A DNA stretch of 50,982 nt from Chitinophaga pinensis (GCA_943324565.2 CALPMC020000007.1:1-50982), one strand, 5' to 3'. Shown: positions 1 to 8,688, counted from the first letter of the stretch. A program made the numbers and translations. The notes: a model not told the origin generated them from the letters alone.

Positions 1-45
1 GCAAAAAAGATTGCTGTAAAAAACACTAATTCAAACATCAAATAA
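1..45 (+). CDS. C-terminal tail of an upstream gene (partial)
   Basis: Frame 1 is open from the window edge to a TAA at 43-45 and encodes AKKIAVKNTNSNIK. A good rho-independent terminator follows four bases later, as expected for the end of a real gene. Too little is visible to name the product. Confidence 0.45.
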   Translation, partial: AKKIAVKNTNSNIK

Positions 46-48
46 TTG

Positions 49-78
49 AAAAGCCACTTGAAATTCAGGTGGCTTTTT
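49..78 (+). terminator. Rho-independent terminator
   Basis: AAAGCCACTTG pairs with CAGGTGGCTTT (one G-T pair) around a short AAATT loop and is followed by a run of T. It ends the gene that enters from the left edge. Confidence 0.85.
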
Positions 79-172
79 TATTTGAGCGAATTATCTAAAT
101 TACATTTAGAATTCCATACACTCAAAAATGTAATATTAAGTTCATGTTTATAGTTAATTCCTTTAAATTCTT

Positions 173-180
173 TAATTTTG
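173..180 (+). promoter_or_regulatory. Possible -7 element for the MntA/HepT pair
   Basis: TAATTTTG matches the Bacteroidota -7 consensus TAnnTTTG. It lies only seven bases before the ATG at 188, so the transcript would be nearly leaderless. The upstream -33 match (TTTA near 147-150) is poor, so this is tentative. Confidence 0.35.
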
Positions 181-187
181 AAATGCT

Positions 188-496
188 ATGGTAAAGATAA
201 TTGAGGATAAACTTACAGGAATAACAGATTTGTGTAAATCACACAATGTTCTTTCAATTGCCTTATTCGGTTCTGCAGCAAAAAATAATATGACTGAAAC
301 GAGTGATATTGATTTTTTGGTTCAGTTTTCTGAAGATATTGATGTGCTTAATTATGCAGATAATTACTTTTCTTTTTTAGAAAAACTAGAAAATTTGATA
401 GGAAGAAAAATCGATCTTGTTTCAAAAAAATCACTTAAAAACCCAATTTTAATTAGCGAAATAAATAGGTTTAAAATTGATTTATATGCAGCCTAA
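188..496 (+). CDS. mntA: MntA-like nucleotidyltransferase, antitoxin of a HEPN/MNT pair
   Basis: A 102-residue minimal nucleotidyltransferase (MNT) protein. It shows the family signature GSx10DxD: G28-S29, then D40-I41-D42. Characterised MntA proteins use this site to AMPylate, and so neutralise, the HepT toxin encoded next door. The length suits a stand-alone MNT domain. Its 3' end overlaps the next gene by 11 bases (486-496), which points to coupled translation. A nearby TAATTTTG may be its promoter. The pairing with a HEPN gene makes the toxin-antitoxin role likely; which strains or phages it might act against cannot be seen. Confidence 0.85.
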   Translation: MVKIIEDKLTGITDLCKSHNVLSIALFGSAAKNNMTETSDIDFLVQFSEDIDVLNYADNYFSFLEKLENLIGRKIDLVSKKSLKNPILISEINRFKIDLYAA

Positions 497-824
497 AATA
501 TTGAAGTATTTACTTGATATTCAGAGTATTATTAGTGAAATTGAATTGATTAAAACAAAGACAAACAATAATTTCAATCAATTTAAATCAGATTTTATTC
601 TACAAAGAGCAATTGAAAGAGATTTGGAAATCATAGGTGAAGCAGTTCGTAAAATAACAGAGTTAGATGCTTCGGTAAAATTATCATCTACCAAAAATAT
701 TATTGGACTTAGAAATATTATTTCACACGCATATGATTCTATTGAACCGGAAATGATCTGGGGAATTATTCAAAATAATATTCCAATTCTAAACGAAGAA
801 GTCAATAACCTTATTCAATCATAG
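486..824 (+). CDS. hepT: HepT-like HEPN-domain protein (DUF86), toxin of the pair
   Basis: A 112-residue alpha-helical HEPN protein. The motif Rx4HxY is present as R76-N-I-I-S-H81-A-Y83. In this family the Arg and His form the RNase site and the Tyr is the residue AMPylated by MntA. The stretch RDLEIIGEAVRKI is also typical of DUF86. I chose the ATG at 486; a TTG nine bases upstream is in frame but less likely. The start lies inside the MNT gene, as is common in such modules. No terminator was clear downstream, only a run of T at 841-848. Confidence 0.85.
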   Translation: MQPKILKYLLDIQSIISEIELIKTKTNNNFNQFKSDFILQRAIERDLEIIGEAVRKITELDASVKLSSTKNIIGLRNIISHAYDSIEPEMIWGIIQNNIPILNEEVNNLIQS

Positions 825-888
825 TTAAATCGAGAATTGTTTTTTTTTAACAAAAGGGTTCAAGCAATTAGTTATCTTATTTCTTACT

Positions 889-2052
889 TTACAACGCATT
901 CTTCACAATCAATTCCACTTCATCCAAGGTTAAATCTTGGCGCTCGCCCATAGCAGTCCAGTTTCTTTCTTCGAAACGAGCTTTGATGATTTGTGGTGCA
1001 TCGGTGCAAGTGTCGGTGTAATCTGAAAGTTTGGTTTTGATTCCCAACGATTGAAAGAAAGCTTCTGTTTTTTCGATTGCTTCGTGCGCACGATTTTCGC
1101 CTGTCAAATTCCAAACGCGCGTGGCATATTGCACTAATTTTTCTTTTTTGTTTTCAAATTTCACTTCTAACAAACGCGGACAAACGATTGCCAACGATTG
1201 CGCATGGTCCACGCCGTATAAAGCTGTCAATTCATGACCAATCATGTGTGTTGCCCAGTCCGTAGGAACGCCACAACGCAAATTGCCATTCAAAGCATGG
1301 TTGGCACACCACATCAAATTCGCTGCAGCTTCGTAATCGCTTGGGTTTTCCATTACGCGTGGTGCAATTTCAATCAAGGTGGAAAGTACCGCTTCTGCTT
1401 CGCGCTCTTGCAATAAATTTCCAGTTGGGTAGGTTAAATATTGCTCCAAAGTGTGCATAAAAGCGTCTGTGACTCCGTTTGCCAATTGACGTTTTGGTAA
1501 AGTTGCCACAAGCGTTGGGTCTAAAAACGAGAACACAGGAAAAAACAAAGGTCCGCCCATTGTGCGTTTTTCTTTCAACGAAGAGCGACTGATTACCGCG
1601 CCACTGTTCGCTTCTGAGCCAGTTGCAGGAATGGTAAGCACTGTTCCAAAAGGTACGGCTGACGTAAACACTTTTCCTTCCAAACGCAATAAAACGTCCC
1701 ACGGGTCGCCAGCATAATTGATAGCACCGGAAACGAATTTTATTCCGTCGATTACCGAACCGCCACCCACTGCCAAAATGAAACCGATTTGTTTTTCGCG
1801 GCAAATTTCAACGGCTTTCATCAAGGTGTCAAATTCTGGATTGGCTTCGATGCCACCAAATTCTGTGATTTCAAAGTCCTTGAGTTCTGTTCTGATTTTT
1901 GCCAACAAACCAATTTTCTCAGCGCTTCCACCACCGTAAGCAATTAAGATTTTCTTTGAAGTGGTAGCATTTGCAAGGTATTGCGGTAATTTTGACAATT
2001 GATCTTTTCCAAAAACGATTTTGGTTGGGTTTTGTATTTCGAAGTTTAACAT
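889..2052 (-). CDS. yqhD: YqhD-like NADPH-dependent iron-containing alcohol dehydrogenase
   Basis: A 387-residue group III (iron-type) alcohol/aldehyde reductase. It is recognisably YqhD-like along its length: the N-terminal FGK segment, the cofactor loop AVGGGSVIDG, ATGSEANSGAVIS, and metal ligands in DAFMHTLEQY, DWATHMIGHE and YGVDHAQS. YqhD reduces short-chain aldehydes with NADPH and protects against aldehyde stress. The length equals the family norm. Its base composition is odd: several 60-base lines are 47-50% GC, while adjacent genes are near 30%, and long antisense frames are open as a result. It has no operon partner. Recent acquisition from a higher-GC donor or codon selection are both possible. 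Confidence 0.9.
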   Translation of the reverse strand: MLNFEIQNPTKIVFGKDQLSKLPQYLANATTSKKILIAYGGGSAEKIGLLAKIRTELKDFEITEFGGIEANPEFDTLMKAVEICREKQIGFILAVGGGSVIDGIKFVSGAINYAGDPWDVLLRLEGKVFTSAVPFGTVLTIPATGSEANSGAVISRSSLKEKRTMGGPLFFPVFSFLDPTLVATLPKRQLANGVTDAFMHTLEQYLTYPTGNLLQEREAEAVLSTLIEIAPRVMENPSDYEAAANLMWCANHALNGNLRCGVPTDWATHMIGHELTALYGVDHAQSLAIVCPRLLEVKFENKKEKLVQYATRVWNLTGENRAHEAIEKTEAFFQSLGIKTKLSDYTDTCTDAPQIIKARFEERNWTAMGERQDLTLDEVELIVKNAL

Positions 2053-2218
2053 GGTGCTTTTTTAATTTGAGTTTAATATTACGTCAAAAGAAGTTTGAGT
2101 TGTGAGAATTAAGAAAAATTGTGGTGCAAAGAACTACCAAAGTTTCTTATTTATCCTTTGAATTCAGTAATTTTAATTACATTTTTTTGAATTAAAGAAG
2201 TGTTTCTAAATTTTAATC

Positions 2219-2253
2219 AAAAAAAAACGCCTGAAGTAATAACCTAGGCGTTT
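2219..2253 (-). terminator. Rho-independent terminator of the S8 protease gene
   Basis: On the minus strand AAACGCCT pairs with AGGCGTTT across a short loop and is followed by a T-run (the A-run at 2219-2227 on the plus strand). It sits 19 bases past the protease stop codon. Confidence 0.85.
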
Positions 2254-2271
2254 CAAAATCTATTTAATTCT

Positions 2272-3909
2272 TTATTTCTTCATTAAATATTCAACTGCTC
2301 TTGCTGCGTTTACCATACCCCCTGAAATAGAAATTTCTTTAACTGTTGCTTTTTCTTTTCCTTTTTCAGCACCAGGAATAGAAATTGATTTTGTGTAAGG
2401 TACTGAAGTTTTCATCAATACCTCTTTTACTTCAGCGGCTGTCAATTCAGGGAAATATCCACGAATCATTGCTGCTACTCCCGCTGTTGCAGGACACGCC
2501 ATACTTGTACCTGAAGCATCTCCATATTTTGCATCCGGAACCGTTGAATAAATATCTACACCAGGAGCAAAAACATCAACAGTTTTAGAACCATAATTAG
2601 AAAATTCAGCAATTAACTTTTTGCCTTTTTTTGAAGAGCTGCTTGCCCCAACTTCAATCCAATTGGATGCAATTGAACCGTCAGCTAAAATTCTTGTTGG
2701 GTAAGAATCTTGTAAATCTTTATTTTTAGCATCATTTCCTGAAGCATGAACTAATAAAACGTCTTTACTTTTTGCATACAAAATTGCTTCGTCAACAACT
2801 TGTTTGTTTGGAGTGTAATATTTTCCAAATGACATATTAATCACTTTTGCTCCATTATCAACCGCATAACGAATCGCATTTGCAACGTCTTTATCGCGTT
2901 CGTCACCATTTGGAACTGCTCTTACAACCATTATTTTAACATTTGAAGCAATACCTTCAATTCCAATTCCATTTCCCCTTGATGCTGCAATAATCCCTGC
3001 AACATGTGTCCCATGAAATGCATCAGGACCTTCATAGCGATTACAACCGTAGTAACGTTCTGTCATATCTTGCGGATTATCACCCACTAAAACACGACGA
3101 ACACTATCCACATCCAAACTATTCATTTTAATTAAATTTCCAAAAGTTTCAGTTGCGTTGTTAATCTCTTTATCTAATGTAGCTGGAGGATAAACTAACA
3201 TTACGGCTCCAATTCTCTTCTTTATTTTTGTTTCCATTTCATCCTTTGGAACATAAGCTTTATTTGTTTTTTTGTCAAAAACACCATTTGAAGCTGCTTT
3301 TACATTGTTAATATAACCAGCCATCATCATCACGCCTTGATATTGTTGTTGATTTTTAGCGTTTTCTTGATCTAACTCTGATTTCAGGTTAATAAACTTA
3401 TCGTAACGTTCTTTATCCGAAGCAGGAACATCACTTGCCGTTTTACCTGCGAAATAATTCTTTTCAGCACGAACCATTCTTGCCAATTCTAAAGCTTCAC
3501 TATCAATATCGCCTCCAGCACCTCCTAAAAATGACCAACCATGAACATCGTCAATATATCCATTTTTATCATCATCAATTCCGTTATTTGGAATTTCTCC
3601 TTTATTCACCCAAATAACATCCTTTAAATCTGGATGATCTGTTTCAACACCGCTATCAATAACAGCAACAATTATTTCTTTAGCTGTTTTACCTTTTAAT
3701 AATTCATAAGCTTTCTCAGCACCAACACCATAAACTTTATCTTTTTTCGGGTCGTTTAAATACCAATTAAGTGGAGCATTAGGTTTAGGCTCTGTTGTTT
3801 TTTGAGCTATTGAAATCCCTGTTGATAAAAACAAAGACAAAGCAATCATCATTTTACACATAATCATCAATTTATTTTGAATTGCGAATTTACGATTTTC
3901 CGTAAACAT
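2272..3909 (-). CDS. Secreted S8 (subtilisin-like) serine peptidase
   Basis: A 545-residue exported protease. The N-terminus has a hydrophobic signal ending near SIAQ; Met15 or Met17 are plausible alternative starts because the first 14 residues are polar. The subtilisin triad is visible: Asp85 in AVIDSGVETDHPDL, His299 in FHGTHVAGI, and Ser469 in GTSMACPATAGVAAMI. The gap of about 214 residues between Asp and His is far longer than the roughly 30-40 in classical subtilisins, so a large insertion (about 130-285, rich in Lys, Gln and Glu) interrupts the domain. No C-terminal sorting domain is seen; the protein ends just after the fold. It is monocistronic with its own terminator. Likely role: periplasmic or surface proteolysis; the substrate is unknown. 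Confidence 0.9.
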   Translation of the reverse strand: MFTENRKFAIQNKLMIMCKMMIALSLFLSTGISIAQKTTEPKPNAPLNWYLNDPKKDKVYGVGAEKAYELLKGKTAKEIIVAVIDSGVETDHPDLKDVIWVNKGEIPNNGIDDDKNGYIDDVHGWSFLGGAGGDIDSEALELARMVRAEKNYFAGKTASDVPASDKERYDKFINLKSELDQENAKNQQQYQGVMMMAGYINNVKAASNGVFDKKTNKAYVPKDEMETKIKKRIGAVMLVYPPATLDKEINNATETFGNLIKMNSLDVDSVRRVLVGDNPQDMTERYYGCNRYEGPDAFHGTHVAGIIAASRGNGIGIEGIASNVKIMVVRAVPNGDERDKDVANAIRYAVDNGAKVINMSFGKYYTPNKQVVDEAILYAKSKDVLLVHASGNDAKNKDLQDSYPTRILADGSIASNWIEVGASSSSKKGKKLIAEFSNYGSKTVDVFAPGVDIYSTVPDAKYGDASGTSMACPATAGVAAMIRGYFPELTAAEVKEVLMKTSVPYTKSISIPGAEKGKEKATVKEISISGGMVNAARAVEYLMKK

Positions 3910-4081
3910 AAACTGATCGAAAAATTATAAGATTTATCAAAAACAAAATATCCGGTTTTAAAAAGCAATAATTTAAAATGTTTTTCATTTTGTATGTATT
4001 ATTGAAATGTTACAAAAACCGATTTTAATCATTAAAATTCAGTTAAAAATTTAGTTCAAATCAAAATATCTAAATGATTTG

Positions 4082-4111
4082 TTTGAGATTCAAATTCTTT
4101 GGTTAATTTTA
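4082..4111 (+). promoter_or_regulatory. Probable promoter of gltA
   Basis: TTTG at 4082-4085 and TAATTTTA at 4104-4111 are 18 bases apart and resemble the Bacteroidota -33/-7 pair. The citrate synthase ATG follows 37 bases later. Confidence 0.5.
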
Positions 4112-4148
4112 GAGTCGACATTTTTAAACAACAAATTAAAAACCACTT

Positions 4149-5435
4149 ATGGGTGAAATAGCAAAGATTGAGTTAGACGGTAAGGTTTATGAACTGCCTG
4201 TTATTACTGGAACTGAGAATGAAAAAGCAATTGATATTTCTAAATTAAGAGATTTATCAGGCTATGTAACTTTAGATACAGGTTACAAAAATACTGGAGC
4301 AACAAAAAGCGCGATTACGTTTTTAGATGGAGAAGAAGGGATTTTACATTACAGAGGTTATCCAATTGAGCAATTAGCGGAGAAAGCTTCGTTCATTGAA
4401 GTTGCATATCTTCTCATATATGGTGAATTGCCAACAGCTTCTCAATTAAAATCATTTGAAGATACAATTAAAAAACATACGCTTGTTCACGAAGACATGA
4501 AACAGTTTTTTGAAGCATATCCTGCAAAAGCACATCCAATGGGTGTTTTGTCGTCAATGATTTCTTCACTTTCTACTTTCTATCCTGAATCTTTAGATCC
4601 AAACAGAAGCGCTGAGGCAAAAGACTTGACAATTCATAGATTGATTGCTAAATTACCAACATTGGCAGCTTGGGCTTACAAAAATTCAATGCGTCATCCA
4701 TTCATGTATCCAAGAAATGAATTCGATTATTGTAAGAATTTCATGTATATGATGTTTGCTATGCCAACTGAAGATTATAAAATTGATCCAGTTGTTGTAA
4801 GCGCATTGAACAAATTATTGATTTTACATGCTGACCACGAGCAAAACTGTTCTACTTCTACAGTTCGTATCGTAGGCTCATCTCAAGCAAATTTATATTC
4901 TACTGTTTCTGCAGGTATTTCTGCACTTTGGGGTCCACTTCACGGAGGTGCTAACCAAGAAGTAATTGAAATGTTAGAGCAAATCCATAACGATGGCGGA
5001 AACGTTGATAAATGGGTTGCTAAAGCGAAAGATAAAGAAGATCCATTCCGTTTAATGGGATTTGGACATAGAGTTTACAAAAACTTCGATCCTCGTGCGA
5101 AAATCATTAAAGTAGCTTGTGATGATGTTTTGGAAAAATTAGGTGTAAATGATCCATTATTGGAAATTGCTAAGAAACTAGAAAAATACGCTTTAGAGGA
5201 CGAGTATTTCAAAGCTAGAAACTTATATCCAAATGTAGATTTCTATTCAGGAATCATTTATAAAGCATTAGGAATACCAACTGAAATGTTTACTGTTATG
5301 TTTGCATTAGGTCGTCTTCCAGGATGGATTGCTCAATGGAAAGAAATGACTGAGAATAAAGAACCAATTGGTCGCCCTCGTCAGATTTACATTGGTAAAA
5401 CATCTAGAAATTATACGGATATTAACGAAAGATAA
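4149..5435 (+). CDS. gltA: Citrate synthase
   Basis: A 428-residue citrate synthase, which condenses oxaloacetate and acetyl-CoA in the first step of the TCA cycle. Recognisable blocks are GYVTLDTGYKNTGA, FLDGEEGILHYRGYPIEQLA, the catalytic His regions LHADHEQNCSTSTVR and WGPLHGGANQEV, LMGFGHRVYKNFDPRAK, and the Asp region NVDFYSGIIYKALGIP. Its length is that of the hexameric bacterial type II enzymes. It is a single-gene unit with a promoter-like sequence upstream and a terminator downstream. Confidence 0.96.
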   Translation: MGEIAKIELDGKVYELPVITGTENEKAIDISKLRDLSGYVTLDTGYKNTGATKSAITFLDGEEGILHYRGYPIEQLAEKASFIEVAYLLIYGELPTASQLKSFEDTIKKHTLVHEDMKQFFEAYPAKAHPMGVLSSMISSLSTFYPESLDPNRSAEAKDLTIHRLIAKLPTLAAWAYKNSMRHPFMYPRNEFDYCKNFMYMMFAMPTEDYKIDPVVVSALNKLLILHADHEQNCSTSTVRIVGSSQANLYSTVSAGISALWGPLHGGANQEVIEMLEQIHNDGGNVDKWVAKAKDKEDPFRLMGFGHRVYKNFDPRAKIIKVACDDVLEKLGVNDPLLEIAKKLEKYALEDEYFKARNLYPNVDFYSGIIYKALGIPTEMFTVMFALGRLPGWIAQWKEMTENKEPIGRPRQIYIGKTSRNYTDINER

Positions 5436-5450
5436 AAAGAAAAAAAAGAA

Positions 5451-5487
5451 AAAAAACGCTATTCAAATTTGGATAGCGTTTTTTTTG
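5451..5487 (+). terminator. Rho-independent terminator of gltA
   Basis: AAAACGCTATTC pairs with GGATAGCGTTTT around AAATTT and is followed by a T-run. The A-run before it means it could also stop minus-strand transcription. Confidence 0.85.
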
Positions 5488-5512
5488 TTTACGAAGTTTC
5501 AAAAAATTGAAC

Positions 5513-5546
5513 CAAAAAAAACCGACAATCTTCTGATTGTCGGTTT
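5513..5546 (-). terminator. Rho-independent terminator of the 5565-6032 gene
   Basis: AAACCGACAATC and GATTGTCGGTTT form a perfect 12-bp stem with loop TTCT. The T-run lies on the minus strand (A-run at 5514-5521), so it serves the gene read leftwards. Confidence 0.85.
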
Positions 5547-5564
5547 AACTTAACTTAACTGTTT

Positions 5565-6032
5565 TTATTTGATTTTACTAGCTTTAGCAGCATTGTACAT
5601 CACTTTTGTAGATTCTAAATCGTAAGTTGGACCTTTTACATTTTGAAAATAATAAGACTCTTCTTCACCAATTAAGAAATACATGAAATGGTATTGAATT
5701 TGACCCATAACTTCTGATTGATAAATAATTCCATTTGGCTCGTCAACTACATATTTTTTAAGTTTGTTGATATCATTTGCTTCGATTTCTTTTTTTGCTG
5801 CAGCAATTGAATAATCGTAAACGGAATTCAACTCCACTTGGAATTTTGCACCATTAGAAATTTTTACTGAACCATATTGTTCAACAGCCTTAACTCCAGT
5901 AGGAGCTTTTGTTAAAACTTCAAATCCTTCAATTGAACTGCAATCTAAATCAACTAAAGCTGTTTGTGCAATTGTTGTACTACCAAATGCTAACAAACTA
6001 ATTGCAGCACTAAAAATAAGAGATAATTTCAT
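5565..6032 (-). CDS. Small secreted protein of unknown function
   Basis: A 155-residue protein with a clear signal peptide (about residues 1-22, ending at TTIAQ). The mature part is soluble, acidic-basic mixed, with no lipobox and no membrane segment. I recognise no domain or catalytic motif. It has its own terminator and sits between gltA and the gld operon on the opposite strand to gltA. Periplasmic location is inferred. Confidence 0.7.
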   Translation of the reverse strand: MKLSLIFSAAISLLAFGSTTIAQTALVDLDCSSIEGFEVLTKAPTGVKAVEQYGSVKISNGAKFQVELNSVYDYSIAAAKKEIEANDINKLKKYVVDEPNGIIYQSEVMGQIQYHFMYFLIGEEESYYFQNVKGPTYDLESTKVMYNAAKASKIK

Positions 6033-6078
6033 AATTTAATTTTTGTTAATAAGGGTAAAATTAAGTAAAACTTCTAAA

Positions 6079-6555
6079 TCATTTAAAGGTAAACTTTCGC
6101 TGTAACAAATAACTTACTATTACTACCAAACATGAGGCTAGTATGTTTGCAATTGAAGGGAAAATATCAAATACCTCGATAAACATTTTCAGTAAACTCC
6201 AACCTATTATCCCTGAAATAATTGAACTAAGTGCATATCGAAATAATTGAATACGACCTTTTAAACCACTTTCTGTGAAAACGATATACTTCATTAATAA
6301 AAAACCAAATGTAAACGTGATTAAAAAACAAACAATTGAACTAAGCGTGTAGGCTGAAAAAGTAAAATTGATGAAATTTAAATGGAAAAACTGTTTTTCA
6401 AAAACGAAATTGAAAAATAGAAAAAATAGAATCCAGCTCAAAACGAGATTCCCAACTCCACAAACTGCATAATAATAAGTGGTTTGGTCAAACAAACGTT
6501 TTACTAACGGGTAGAAAAAATCTAATACACGGTGAATAATACTAACTAACTTCAT
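6079..6555 (-). CDS. GtrA-like membrane protein
   Basis: A 158-residue protein with four predicted membrane helices (about 28-50, 63-90, 103-122, 131-150) and the positively charged C-terminal end LLQRKFTFK typical of GtrA/DPMS-like families. GtrA-type proteins are thought to help flip lipid-linked sugars during surface glycan synthesis. It overlaps the upstream DUF2797 gene by 14 bases and is probably the last gene of the gldB-gldC operon. The link with gliding is positional only. Confidence 0.8.
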   Translation of the reverse strand: MKLVSIIHRVLDFFYPLVKRLFDQTTYYYAVCGVGNLVLSWILFFLFFNFVFEKQFFHLNFINFTFSAYTLSSIVCFLITFTFGFLLMKYIVFTESGLKGRIQLFRYALSSIISGIIGWSLLKMFIEVFDIFPSIANILASCLVVIVSYLLQRKFTFK

Positions 6556-7339
6556 TTATTTCGATTTCATAGCCTGTGTGTCGGCGAATATTAATTACAT
6601 TTTTATTATCAAAAATAAGGTATTGACCTCTTATTCCTGTAAGCTTTCCTTGAATTTGAGCTGTTTTATCAAAACTCATGGATGAAACTTTCTCTGGATA
6701 TTCCAAAACGGGATAATTTAGGTTTGTTATTTCGTCATTTTCAATCCAATACTGTGTCAAATCTGATGGTAATTCATCGTGGACTTGCCATTTCTCATCT
6801 TCCAAATCAATAGATTCATCTTGAAAATTTCGCAACATATTTTGCCAATTCGTTTTATCAGTATAGAAATCCTTCAAAGCAACTTCGATACAACCAGCTA
6901 AATATCTATTCGGTGTTTCAGCAAGAATAATACTCGAACTTGCTCCTTGATCAATCCATCGTGTTGGGATTTGTGTTACTCGTGTAACACCAACTTTAAC
7001 TTTATCAGTTGCCGCTAAATAGACAAAATGTGGTTGATTATGATTGCGTTCTTCATATTCCAAATCGCGTCCTTTTCCTAAATGTGCTTCACATAATTCG
7101 GGATGTAATATACAAGGACTAGCTTCCGCAGCACTCGAAAAACAAGTAAAACAAAAGCCTTCACCAAACGATTTCTTAGTTACTTTCGCGCATTTACTAC
7201 AGTAAATAACTCCACTCCAAAGCATCGAAATCTCTTTCCCAATTAATTCATTCACTGCTATTGAATTGTCAAGAGTTCGCAAAGAATACTGGATAGTTGA
7301 CTCCAATTTGGAATCCATTTTCTGAAGTATTAATCTCAT
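6542..7339 (-). CDS. DUF2797 family protein
   Basis: A 265-residue protein matching DUF2797 as I know it. A likely zinc site occurs early (YCSKCAKVTKKSFGEGFCFTCF), followed by CILHPELCEAHLGKGRD and VKVGVTRVTQIPTRWIDQGA, which resembles a GIY-YIG-like core. No biochemical role is established to my knowledge. Its ATG overlaps the gldC stop in ATGA (7336-7339), so it is translationally coupled to gldC. Confidence 0.8.
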   Translation of the reverse strand: MRLILQKMDSKLESTIQYSLRTLDNSIAVNELIGKEISMLWSGVIYCSKCAKVTKKSFGEGFCFTCFSSAAEASPCILHPELCEAHLGKGRDLEYEERNHNQPHFVYLAATDKVKVGVTRVTQIPTRWIDQGASSSIILAETPNRYLAGCIEVALKDFYTDKTNWQNMLRNFQDESIDLEDEKWQVHDELPSDLTQYWIENDEITNLNYPVLEYPEKVSSMSFDKTAQIQGKLTGIRGQYLIFDNKNVINIRRHTGYEIEINEVS

Positions 7340-7683
7340 TTTTCTGGTAAAATATTCATTTTGTCAGCAAAATGATAACAATAATCACGTAAATCCTCTG
7401 AAATCAAATGTTCACCAGTTGCTTTTTCAAAGGTATCTGCCATCGTTAATAAAGATTGGTGAAAAAATTGCTTCATCTCATCAACAGTCATATCTTTTGT
7501 CCATAGGTCTATTTTTAGGGTATTTTTCTCCTTTGGATCCCAAATTGAAAGAATAAATGCACTTGCGGGTGCTTTATCTATTCCTCCATCTGATGCCGTC
7601 CAATGCATAGCTAGTGGTAAGCTATTTTCGTTCAAACCAACAGAAATATTAATCTCTGATTTTTTTGATATTTTATCTTCCAT
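7336..7683 (-). CDS. gldC: Gliding motility protein GldC
   Basis: A 115-residue cytoplasmic protein that closely resembles Flavobacterium GldC, including the blocks MHWTASDGG, ILSIWDPKEKNTLKIDLWTK and MTVDEMKQFFHQSLLTMADT. In F. johnsoniae GldC supports gliding but is not essential for it. It follows gldB by three bases and overlaps the next gene by four, so all are one operon. Confidence 0.92.
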   Translation of the reverse strand: MEDKISKKSEINISVGLNENSLPLAMHWTASDGGIDKAPASAFILSIWDPKEKNTLKIDLWTKDMTVDEMKQFFHQSLLTMADTFEKATGEHLISEDLRDYCYHFADKMNILPEK

Positions 7684-7686
7684 TTT

Positions 7687-8688
7687 TTAGTTTACTTTAT
7701 ATTTTTGGAGTAATTCATTGTAAGGCATGGCTACTAATTTTTCTAAACTAATTTCCTCTTCCTCCATGAATTGTTTCACGATTTTATATCCCATAAATTG
7801 TCCAATTCGATCTGGACTTTCTTTCGGTAAACCGATTGAATAGGGTCCTTCTTTTAATAAATTGATTCTAGTTTCTTCGTCTGTTTTAAAAAGTAATTCT
7901 TTGTCAACCAAATAACTCCAAACGGCTTTTTCACTTGCATTCGCCCATTCTAATTGAGCAGAAGTATATCTTAAAACCACTTCCTCTTTTTCTTCGGGTA
8001 ACAAAACATTACATAGAAATAGAATTTTACCCCAGCGAATCATTTCAGCTGCGTAATTCTCGTTTGTTTCTTCTAAGTAATTGGTCATCAACCAAGCAGC
8101 CAATACATCTCGCGTTAAATAACGAGGTTCCATTCCAATTTTTATCCACTCATAAAATTGTTGAGGTGGTAATTCTTTGATTACACGTGCATTCGCACCT
8201 AAGTAACGTTCCATTCCAATTGCGATTTCTTTTTCTGTACAGAAAACACTCGCCGAAAAAAGCGAATTCACAAAGAAAACAGAAGTAGGAATTTTTGAAG
8301 AAGGAAAATGGAATTTCAAATGTTTAAAAGCGTCAGTTAATTCTGCCTTAAATTGTTCTTTAGGTAACTTTTGAATCGATTTCTCTAGTCTCTGAATGTA
8401 TTTATCCTTTTTAAATTCATTGACTTTGCGTAAAAATGTTGTGTCAGGACGTAAAGGAATTCCTAAACAATAGCCAAAAGAAAAATCTAAAATTTCTCGA
8501 TTTGATTTTATTAGTTGTGCTTTGGAGTCAATCAATTTTTGGTTGTTTGAAAAATTAACAATAGAATCTAGATTGATAAATTCTAACTTCAAATTTACTT
8601 TTGAGGTGTCCACTTCATATGGGTCAGATGAACAACTTTGAATTAGGAATAAAAGTAAAAAGACAGGAAATGATTTTAAAAAACGCAT
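7687..8688 (-). CDS. gldB: Gliding motility lipoprotein GldB
   Basis: A 333-residue lipoprotein. The signal peptide ends in a lipobox (FLIQSC) at about residue 19. The GldB-like features are the N-terminal motif with DSI, the RWGKILFLCNVLLPEE region and the C-terminal PDRIGQFMGYKIVKQFM block. GldB is required for gliding in F. johnsoniae and, with gldC, is widespread in Bacteroidota, where it is linked to T9SS function. It is the first gene of the operon gldB-gldC-DUF2797-GtrA and is divergent from the beta-barrel gene at 8743. Confidence 0.9.
   Translation of the reverse strand: MRFLKSFPVFLLLFLIQSCSSDPYEVDTSKVNLKLEFINLDSIVNFSNNQKLIDSKAQLIKSNREILDFSFGYCLGIPLRPDTTFLRKVNEFKKDKYIQRLEKSIQKLPKEQFKAELTDAFKHLKFHFPSSKIPTSVFFVNSLFSASVFCTEKEIAIGMERYLGANARVIKELPPQQFYEWIKIGMEPRYLTRDVLAAWLMTNYLEETNENYAAEMIRWGKILFLCNVLLPEEKEEVVLRYTSAQLEWANASEKAVWSYLVDKELLFKTDEETRINLLKEGPYSIGLPKESPDRIGQFMGYKIVKQFMEEEEISLEKLVAMPYNELLQKYKVN

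Noticed and set aside
1370-1804. Open frames on either strand inside the yqhD gene, up to 144 codons
   Set aside because: The translations are Arg/Phe/Ser-rich without recognisable domains; they are shadows of the higher-GC coding frame of yqhD.
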